64,000 bases of DNA, from assembly GCF_013369385.1 (NCBI RefSeq), contig NZ_SZTO01000002.1:186001-250000 (forward strand), in the 5' to 3' direction. Origin of the DNA: Vibrio sp. 05-20-BW147. Its GTDB lineage: Bacteria; Pseudomonadota; Gammaproteobacteria; Enterobacterales; Vibrionaceae. This document shows, in pieces, positions 54,585 through 61,571 of the stretch. Position numbers and translations under genes: made by a program. Numbering within the stretch: position 1 is the first letter of the stretch; the number at the start of each line of letters is the position of its first letter. The notes beneath the pieces were generated by a model. That model ran no database searches and was not told where the DNA came from. It saw nothing but the letters and a program-made list of their open reading frames with translations.

Positions 54585-56327
54585 CTAGCGCTCTTGCAGT
54601 TCATCTTCGAAAATTTTATCGCGCATCTTCCAAAAACGGCCACTTTTACGGGCGATGACAAATTGTGGCGGTCGGAATCGATGCTGGTGAGCCACAACTT
54701 TGGTTGGCGAGGCCTCTTCGAAAGGACGATGTTTGTCTGCCAAGTGAGGTCGCACAAACTGATTCTTAAACAGCAATTTCTGTTTGGCGGTGGTTAAAGG
54801 CCAAAATTCATGCACTTGGGCTTGATTATCGCCGAGATAGCTGACTTTTAGCTGCGATTTGCCTTCAGGATTTTTATGCACACTCAACACCATCTCAAGG
54901 CATTCAAACACTAACGCATCTTTGAGATTTAACGCCTCTTTGAGCTTTTTATCTGGGTCCACTAAAGTGGCATCGCATTCGTGGCAGATGCGCGCTGCAA
55001 TGTCATTATCAGCGCCACATTCACCGCAATATTTAGCGCGAAAGCGATAACCACAATGCTCTCGCTCTCCACTCTCTTCGTCAGTGAAATACCCTTGGCA
55101 GCGTCGGCCAAAGTGCTCTAACAAAAAGCCATTGCTGTCGAGCTTGCCCCAAAAGTTGTTATTAAAGCCGCAAGCAGGGCAGGGAATGGTGATGATCTCA
55201 CTGTTTGAGTCTGGTTTGGGATCGCCGACTTCTGGTTGATAAAGGTCATAGCTGTTGCCCGCGTAGTCGAGCACTAAACATTCTTCTTTGCCGGGGGAGA
55301 GCCTCAAACCACGCCCTACAATTTGTTGATAAAGGCTGATGGACTCGGTAGGGCGCAGAATCGCAATCAGATCAACATGGGGCGCATCAAAACCGGTTGT
55401 GAGCACCGAGACGTTGACCAAAAACTTGATTTCACGCGCTTTGAAGCGACGGATGATCTCATCTCGTTCTGGTGTCGGCGTGTCACCAATGACGATAGCG
55501 CTGTCATCTACGGGCAATAAGCCGTGGATCTCTTGGGCATGACGCACCGTGGCTGCAAAAATCATCACACCCTGCTTGGTTTGGGCGAGATGAAGGATTT
55601 GCTCAACGATCTGCGGTGTCGCACGCTTGGCTTTATCGATCACCATATCCAGCTCTGCTTCTTTATAGCGGCCTGTGTTAGCGGGTTTCAACTGTGAAAA
55701 ATCATACGCCAAGACGGGGGCGTCCATCATTCTGGCTGGGGTAAGAAAGCCTTCATCGAGCAAATAGCGAATGGGTAATTCAAAAATACAATCGCGGAAA
55801 AATCGCGCGTCTTCACTGCGAACTTGGCCGCGAGTGTGATACTGGTAAATCCAGCCGATGCCTAAGCGATAAGGCGTGGCCGTTAGGCCGAGGATTTTGA
55901 TCCCCGGATTGAGTTCCGTTAAATGGCTAATGACTTTTTGATAGCTGCTGCTTTTTTCTTCCGGTACTCGGTGGCATTCATCGATTACCAGCAGAGAGAA
56001 TTGATTACGAAACTGCTCTAAGTTTCGGACGACCGATTGGACAGAGGCGAAAACCACCTGATGTTGGGTTTCCTTTCGTCCTAATCCTGCCGAAAAAATC
56101 GAACCTTGTAAGCCATATCCCTCATATTTCGCGTGATTTTGTTCAACCAGCTCTTTTACATGTGCCAGCACCAATACGCGTCCTTTCGCCAATCGTGCCA
56201 ATTCGGCAATCACTAAACTTTTGCCCGCCCCAGTTGGCAGTACAATGACTGCCGGCGTGGAATGGCGGCGAAAATAATGCACAACGGCTTTGACTGAGTC
56301 GGCTTGATAAGGTCTGAGGGTGTACAT
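54585..56327 (-). CDS. radD: RadD (YejH), DEAD/H-box-like DNA repair helicase
   Basis: A 580-aa helicase-like ATPase that works with SSB and RecA in double-strand-break repair. Walker A is PTGAGKS, then IDECH, LTATPYR, and motif VI QIVGRGLRLSP. A C-terminal zinc-finger region contains CPACGFNN and CGECGADNDIAARICHEC. Similarity to E. coli RadD (586 aa) runs the full length. The start at 56327 fits MYTLRPYQ; the frame upstream to 56348 is longer by seven codons. Divergent from rsuA. Confidence 0.9.
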   Translation of the reverse strand: MYTLRPYQADSVKAVVHYFRRHSTPAVIVLPTGAGKSLVIAELARLAKGRVLVLAHVKELVEQNHAKYEGYGLQGSIFSAGLGRKETQHQVVFASVQSVVRNLEQFRNQFSLLVIDECHRVPEEKSSSYQKVISHLTELNPGIKILGLTATPYRLGIGWIYQYHTRGQVRSEDARFFRDCIFELPIRYLLDEGFLTPARMMDAPVLAYDFSQLKPANTGRYKEAELDMVIDKAKRATPQIVEQILHLAQTKQGVMIFAATVRHAQEIHGLLPVDDSAIVIGDTPTPERDEIIRRFKAREIKFLVNVSVLTTGFDAPHVDLIAILRPTESISLYQQIVGRGLRLSPGKEECLVLDYAGNSYDLYQPEVGDPKPDSNSEIITIPCPACGFNNNFWGKLDSNGFLLEHFGRRCQGYFTDEESGEREHCGYRFRAKYCGECGADNDIAARICHECDATLVDPDKKLKEALNLKDALVFECLEMVLSVHKNPEGKSQLKVSYLGDNQAQVHEFWPLTTAKQKLLFKNQFVRPHLADKHRPFEEASPTKVVAHQHRFRPPQFVIARKSGRFWKMRDKIFEDELQER

Positions 56328-56400
56328 GGAAACGATGAAATCACTCAACTATTCTTTGTGAGCTCGCTATAATACCCGACCTTAACCAGATGAGGTATTC

Positions 56401-57102
56401 ATGCGTTTAGATAAATTTCTTTGCGATGCGCTTGGCGCGACGCGAAAAGAGGCCACTAAGATTCTAAAAAGTGGTGAAGTGACTGTTAACGAACAAGTGC
56501 AAAAAAGCGGTGCGGTAAAAGTAACGGAAGAGTGTGTGGTTGAATGGCAAGGGCGCGAGCTGGCTATGCAAGGACCGCGTTACATTATGCTTTACAAGCC
56601 TGAAGGTTTTGTCTGCTCGCATGAAGATGGTTTTAACCACACTGCGTTTGTTTTATTAGACGAAGTAAAAATGGATGAGCTTCATTTTGCAGGTCGTTTG
56701 GATGTGGATACCACGGGCTTGGTGTTGATCACCGACGACGGTAAGTGGTCACACCGTATTACTTCGCCTAAGCATAAATGCGACAAAACTTACCGTGTTT
56801 GGTTGGCGGACCCGATTGGCAGTGATTATGCAGAAAAACTGGCCGAAGGCGTACAATTGCGTAACGAAAAGGAGCTAACGCTTCCAGCGCAGATGACCAT
56901 CGTCAATGCGGATGAAAACGAAGTGCTGCTGACTATCCATGAGGGCAAATACCATCAAGTGAAACGCATGTTCGCGGCATTGGGTAACAAAGTTGAGCAA
57001 TTACATCGTGAGCGTATTGGCGCGATCGAACTGGATGAAAGTCTTGAGCCGGGAGAATACCGTTACCTCACTCAGGAAGAAATAGACTCTGTTTGGAAAT
57101 GA
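56401..57102 (+). CDS. rsuA: 16S rRNA pseudouridine(516) synthase RsuA
   Basis: A 233-aa enzyme that makes pseudouridine 516 in 16S rRNA. An N-terminal S4 RNA-binding domain (RLDKFLCDALGATRKEATKI) precedes the catalytic domain with GRLDVDTTGL (catalytic Asp about 101), and KYHQVKRMF near the C-terminus. Length matches E. coli RsuA (231). Confidence 0.93.
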   Translation: MRLDKFLCDALGATRKEATKILKSGEVTVNEQVQKSGAVKVTEECVVEWQGRELAMQGPRYIMLYKPEGFVCSHEDGFNHTAFVLLDEVKMDELHFAGRLDVDTTGLVLITDDGKWSHRITSPKHKCDKTYRVWLADPIGSDYAEKLAEGVQLRNEKELTLPAQMTIVNADENEVLLTIHEGKYHQVKRMFAALGNKVEQLHRERIGAIELDESLEPGEYRYLTQEEIDSVWK

Positions 57103-57103
57103 T

Positions 57104-57124
57104 TTAGTTCCTATACGGAACTAG
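57104..57124 (+). terminator. Weak hairpin after rsuA
   Basis: TAGTTCC and GGAACTA pair around TATAC two bases after the stop; the T-run is short. Confidence 0.45.
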
Positions 57125-57154
57125 TGTTTCTGCCTAATCTGTATCACAATAGTT

Positions 57155-57280
57155 CAGCCTGCTGACATTTCTTTAACCTCTTCACGCAGGCTGCTATGGC
57201 ATCACGCCATCATTTCCCTCCCAGAATTTCTAGCAGAAAGGACAACGGCCAACGTTTGGCAAACTGTTGTGGAACATGGG
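57155..57280 (+). promoter_or_regulatory. Structured leader of bcr
   Basis: Several hairpins lie before the bcr start: CAGCCTGC (57155-57162) with GCAGGCTG (57186-57193), ATGGC with GCCAT (57196-57210), and GCCAA with TTGGC near 57250-57262. Together they form a folded leader of the type used in attenuation. Function inferred. Confidence 0.4.
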
Positions 57281-57340
57281 CAACGAGATTGTATTGCGAC
57301 CGGAGTGTTGCGACGCAATCGCAACCAAAACGGAGCATTA

Positions 57341-58543
57341 ATGACCAATCAATCTCAAGCCGTTAGCCAATCACAAATTAGTCTCTTTTTGTTTGCTGTA
57401 CTCGGTGCCATCGGTGCGTTGACACCCTTGGCCATCGACATGTATCTACCAGCGATGCCGACCATAGCACGCGATTTGGGCGTCGATGCCGGTGCGGTGC
57501 AGTTTACTTTAACCGCTTATACCGCAGGTTTTGCGCTCGGCCAGCTGATTCATGGTCCACTGGCAGACAGTTTTGGTCGACGTCCGGTTTTGTTGCTTGG
57601 GGTGCTCTTTTTTGGCCTAGCGGCGGTGGTCAGTGCCACGACCAATGGCATTGATGCGTTAACGTATGTACGCACCGCGCAAGGCTTTGCGGGTGCCGCG
57701 GCTGCGGTGATCATTCAAGCCGTGGTTCGCGATATGTTTGATCGCGAGGACTTTGCGCGTGCGATGTCGTTCGTCACATTGGTGATCACTATTGCACCCC
57801 TTGTCGCGCCAATGATCGGTGGGCACCTAGCCATTTGGTTTGGCTGGCGTTCAATTTTCTGGGTGCTGGCGTTTTTTGCCGTTATCGTGATCGCCCTTGT
57901 CTGGTGGCAAATACCAGAAACACTCAAGGTAGAAAACCGACAGCCACTGCGCTTCAAAACGACCATGCGTAACTACTTAAAGTTATGCTGTAACAAAACA
58001 GCGATGGGGTTGATTCTGTCTGGCGCGTTCTCTTTCTCCGGAATGTTTGCTTTTTTAACCGCAGGCTCGTTTGTCTATATTGATATTTATGGTATTTCAC
58101 CCGATCAGTTTGGCTATTTGTTTGGCTTGAACATCGTTGCGATGATCATCATGACCAGCCTAAATGGCCGAATGGTGAAGAAAGTGGGGTCGCATTTCAT
58201 GTTGCGTTTGGGTTTGACTGTTCAATTGATCGCCGGTCTTGGTCTATTTGTCAGTTGGCTACTAGACCTTGGGCTATGGGGCACGGTACCATTCGTGGTT
58301 CTATTTATCGGCACACTTTCTACCATCGGCAGTAACGCAATGGCGCTATTGCTTTCTGGCTACCCTAATATGGCAGGGACGGCGTCTTCTCTGGCGGGTA
58401 CATTGCGTTTTGGCACTGGCTCTCTAGTTGGTGCTTTGGTTGCGATACTGCCATCAGGAGTGACTTGGCCTATGGTGCTAGTGATGTCTGCGTGCTCTGT
58501 GCTTTCAGCACTGTTTTATTGGATTTTCGGACGAAAAGCATAA
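57341..58543 (+). CDS. bcr: Bcr/CflA-family multidrug efflux MFS transporter
   Basis: A 400-aa major-facilitator drug:H+ antiporter with twelve hydrophobic segments, starting LTPLAIDMYLPAMPTIARD and with motif A ADSFGRRPVLLLG after segment two. E. coli Bcr exports bicyclomycin, sulphonamides and related drugs. The ATG at 57341 follows CGGAG; the in-frame start at 57269 would add a polar stretch. Its stop shares a base with the next start (TAATG). Confidence 0.85.
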   Translation: MTNQSQAVSQSQISLFLFAVLGAIGALTPLAIDMYLPAMPTIARDLGVDAGAVQFTLTAYTAGFALGQLIHGPLADSFGRRPVLLLGVLFFGLAAVVSATTNGIDALTYVRTAQGFAGAAAAVIIQAVVRDMFDREDFARAMSFVTLVITIAPLVAPMIGGHLAIWFGWRSIFWVLAFFAVIVIALVWWQIPETLKVENRQPLRFKTTMRNYLKLCCNKTAMGLILSGAFSFSGMFAFLTAGSFVYIDIYGISPDQFGYLFGLNIVAMIIMTSLNGRMVKKVGSHFMLRLGLTVQLIAGLGLFVSWLLDLGLWGTVPFVVLFIGTLSTIGSNAMALLLSGYPNMAGTASSLAGTLRFGTGSLVGALVAILPSGVTWPMVLVMSACSVLSALFYWIFGRKA

Positions 58544-59202
58544 TGTCGAACTACACAAGTGAAATTCAGCGCTTAGTGAATACCGCACTCGCTGAGCTGG
58601 CTGCGGAACATCAATCGGGCAAATTGGTCGACGCACCGATTGCCAACAACCACTTTTTGGTACGTTGGGTGACCAAAGCGCTGAAAGGTCAGCGTTTCGA
58701 CCGTTGTGTTGTCGCGGACTTAACTCGCTGGCAAAAAGCAGGACGATCGAAAGGAAATGACGCGGCGCTGTTGCCAACGTTCCAACGTATTTCTGCGTTT
58801 TATGCTTCGTTCTTTGCCCAAGAGGGCGCACCAAAAGCGATTACCGACAAACAGATCGAAGCTTTTCTCGATGAAATGGAAAACGCGGGCTGGGAAGTGT
58901 CGACTTCAGATCCGATTGTCGGCTGTGGCAAAGTGCAGATTTTCACGGAAGGACAGAACTCTTTGGCACTGTGCGCGCAGCAGTGCGAAAACTGTTTTGA
59001 CGGCGAGCTATTAGTGAAACCGATGAGCTGGTTTGTTCGCGGTCACCATGCCGGTTTCGTTGAGAAAGCGAGCGCGGCTGGGTTTATGGTTCACAAGGTG
59101 ACGGACTATAAATCTAACGTCAAATATCATGGTGAATATTTGGTGTTCCCGAGCAACCTCGGTAACCAATTGGCGGAGATCCCGCTGAGCTTTACTTGCT
59201 AG
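58543..59202 (+). CDS. DUF2913 family protein
   Basis: A 219-aa soluble protein of the DUF2913 family: HFLVRWVTKALKGQRFDRCV near the N-terminus, several cysteines (GCG, CAQQCENC) and a C-terminal FVEKASAAGFMVHKVTDYK. Function unknown. It is translationally coupled to bcr through a one-base overlap. Confidence 0.75.
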   Translation: MSNYTSEIQRLVNTALAELAAEHQSGKLVDAPIANNHFLVRWVTKALKGQRFDRCVVADLTRWQKAGRSKGNDAALLPTFQRISAFYASFFAQEGAPKAITDKQIEAFLDEMENAGWEVSTSDPIVGCGKVQIFTEGQNSLALCAQQCENCFDGELLVKPMSWFVRGHHAGFVEKASAAGFMVHKVTDYKSNVKYHGEYLVFPSNLGNQLAEIPLSFTC

Positions 59203-59224
59203 TGGTTAGGCAGACACTTCAGAG

Positions 59225-59252
59225 AAGGCGCTAATGGTTTAGCGCCTTTTTT
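59225..59252 (+). terminator. Terminator of bcr-DUF2913, overlapping the opposing gene
   Basis: AAGGCGCTAA and TTAGCGCCTT form perfect 10-bp arms around TGGT, followed by TTTT on the plus strand. The stem contains the stop codon (59231-59233) of the convergent minus-strand gene. Confidence 0.92.
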
Positions 59253-60661
59253 ACGATCGCTTTCACCATGCCATTAAAAATAAACAGGTGAGCAGGCATC
59301 ATGGCGAACCAGTAAAGTAGGCCCGGAAAACCTTGTGGATGCCACCACGCGGTGACATTGAGCTCCCGATAATGGCCATGATCGTGGATGGTAAACTCGA
59401 GTCGACCTAAGCCTGGCCCCTTCATGCCGAAAAACAGCGAAAGAAATTGCTGCTTTTCACAGCGAATCACTTTCCAAGAATCGATATAGTCGCCCACTTT
59501 TAGCTCAGGGCCGGCTGGAGAGCGGCGAACAGGCCGAGAGCCGCCAAATAGCACATCGAGCCATTCGCGGGTGCGCCATAAGATATCGGCGAAAAAGTAC
59601 CCCTCTTCACGGCTGCCAATTTTTTGCACCCATGTCCAAAGTGACTCTGTGCTTGCTTGGGTGCGAATGCTTGCTCCTGCCTGTTTGGCGTAGTAACCGT
59701 AGCCTGGCTGCCAACGTTGAAGTGCGGTTGGATCAAATCCCCAAACATTGCTCCTCACGAAAGTACCTTCATTTTCAACCGCTTGAGCCACAGCCTCTTG
59801 GTAACGAATCAGTGGTTGAGGGTATTTTTCTCGTATTGCTTGGGAGTTAGCAATGTAGTCGTGCTCTAAGCCTGCCAAAAGGGCTTTGCCGATATTGGAG
59901 GGCACCGAAGTGATTAGCCCAAGCCAATGAGAGGCAAGCCTCGGCGTGAGTAACGCAGAGCTGACCAAGCGGAACGGGATCTTGGTGACTTGGCAAATGG
60001 TGCGAAATTGATCTCGGTAGGAGAGGGTATCGGGTCCACCGACTTCGTAAGTGTGATGCTGCTCTGGTGTTTCCTCCGCTAGACGCAACAAGTAATGATT
60101 CAAATTGTCGAGTGCTATCGGATTGGCTTTTGAGTCGACCCATTTGGGCGTGATCAGAATGGGTAAGTGGTAAACAAAATCGCGCATAATTTCGAAAGCC
60201 GCAGAGCCGGGGCCGATAATGACGCCCGCGCGTAGCTCGGTGACGGGGATATTGGCTTTACGAATCACATCCCCAGTCATTTTTCTCGCCAGTAAATGCT
60301 GCGAGCAGCCCGATTGCGGTTGGATGGCACTGAGATAAATAACGTGCTTAACATCGCTGTCCACAAGTGCTTGATAGAAATGATCGGCAAGCGATAACTC
60401 GTAGTCGACAAAGTCGTGTCCATGGGCCATGCCGTGGACAAGGAAGTAAATGAGCTCAAATTGGGGGATCAGTGCCTGGGTTTGTTCTTGATCGGCCAGA
60501 TCCAGGTAGTGAAAGTTCAGAGAAGGGTGGGGCAGCACTCGCGCTCGCAAATGATCTATGTGCCTTGCCGCCGCCGTGACCTGATAACCTTGCTCAAGAA
60601 GCTGCGGGATCAACTGTGAACCCACGTAGCCAGAGGCCCCTAACACCAGCACTTTTTTCAT
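59231..60661 (-). CDS. SDR/NAD(P)-binding protein fused to DUF2867
   Basis: A 476-aa two-part protein. The N-terminal atypical short-chain dehydrogenase or epimerase domain begins VLVLGASGYVGSQLIPQLLEQ (glycine-rich NAD(P) loop). The last 150 residues form a DUF2867 domain (GDYIDSWKVIRCEKQQFLSLFFGMKGPGLGRLEF). Such fusions are common in proteobacteria and resemble cofactor-binding reductases of the complex I assembly/NmrA type. Substrate unknown. I chose ATG 60661 behind AAGGAAAACGG. Confidence 0.8.
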   Translation of the reverse strand: MKKVLVLGASGYVGSQLIPQLLEQGYQVTAAARHIDHLRARVLPHPSLNFHYLDLADQEQTQALIPQFELIYFLVHGMAHGHDFVDYELSLADHFYQALVDSDVKHVIYLSAIQPQSGCSQHLLARKMTGDVIRKANIPVTELRAGVIIGPGSAAFEIMRDFVYHLPILITPKWVDSKANPIALDNLNHYLLRLAEETPEQHHTYEVGGPDTLSYRDQFRTICQVTKIPFRLVSSALLTPRLASHWLGLITSVPSNIGKALLAGLEHDYIANSQAIREKYPQPLIRYQEAVAQAVENEGTFVRSNVWGFDPTALQRWQPGYGYYAKQAGASIRTQASTESLWTWVQKIGSREEGYFFADILWRTREWLDVLFGGSRPVRRSPAGPELKVGDYIDSWKVIRCEKQQFLSLFFGMKGPGLGRLEFTIHDHGHYRELNVTAWWHPQGFPGLLYWFAMMPAHLFIFNGMVKAIVKKALNH

Positions 60662-60899
60662 TCCGTTTTCCTTAACGAGTAATGCTCCTGTCTGAATATT
60701 TTCATGTTGTCGCATTTTCATTGTCGACTCAAGCGCTTGCTGTCTATTTTGTCGGTAAGTGATTTAAAAAGGAGAGCTTTTGATTCAAGGCAAAGGAAAC
60801 CCGAAATAGCGTGATGTAGGGCTCAAAATACTTCCGGTTATCAGGTTTTTAGTGTAGATTCTTGTTCCAATTTCTCAAAGCAACAAAGTGATTCGATCA

Positions 60900-61571
60900 A
60901 TGCTACAACTTTCAGACCTATGTAAAGGCTATGTGGATGGAGGCGAGTTTCATCCCGTACTACAAGGTGCTGAATTGTCCCTAAAGCAAGGGGAACAACT
61001 TGCTTTGATGGGGGAAAGTGGCTCTGGCAAAAGCACTTTGTTGAACTTGATTTCCGGCCTCGACATTGTTGATTCTGGCGAAATCATGTTTCCGGGATTT
61101 GCTATGAACGATGCTCCAGAGCATCTTCGAACTGCCTACCGCCGAAATAATATTGGCCATATCTTCCAGCAATTCAACCTGTTACCTACACTCAATATTG
61201 CCGACAATATTCGTTTTTGCCGCCAATTAAAGGGCCTTCCTGATGATAAGGGATTGTGGCGTCAAATTTTATCGGCTTTGGATCTCATGCCGCTTCTTGG
61301 GCGTTATCCGGAAGAAGTGTCTGGGGGACAACAGCAGAGAGCGGCCATTGCTCGAGCGTTGTATATGGAACCCAAATTGCTGTTGGCGGATGAACCCACT
61401 GGTAGCCTTGATGAACGCAATGCCGAAGCAGTGATGCGCTTACTCACCTCGCTTACCCGTCAGCTAGACTGCACCTTGTTGTTGGTAACACACAGTGAAA
61501 AAGTGGCCAAACACATGGAAGGGATGATTCGCCTGCAAGGGGGGCAACTGCATGTTATGGCCCGTAGTTAA
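60900..61571 (+). CDS. ABC transporter ATP-binding protein, LolD/MacB-like
   Basis: A 223-aa ATPase: Walker [10 protein letters not shown], signature VSGGQQQRAAIARAL, and Walker B LLLADEPTGSLDE, in the LolD/YbbA/MacB class that works with FtsX-type permeases. A GTG at 60888 is also in frame; I prefer ATG 60900. It overlaps the permease gene by 20 bases. Confidence 0.85.
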   Translation: MLQLSDLCKGYVDGGEFHPVLQGAELSLKQGEQLALMGESGSGKSTLLNLISGLDIVDSGEIMFPGFAMNDAPEHLRTAYRRNNIGHIFQQFNLLPTLNIADNIRFCRQLKGLPDDKGLWRQILSALDLMPLLGRYPEEVSGGQQQRAAIARALYMEPKLLLADEPTGSLDERNAEAVMRLLTSLTRQLDCTLLLVTHSEKVAKHMEGMIRLQGGQLHVMARS

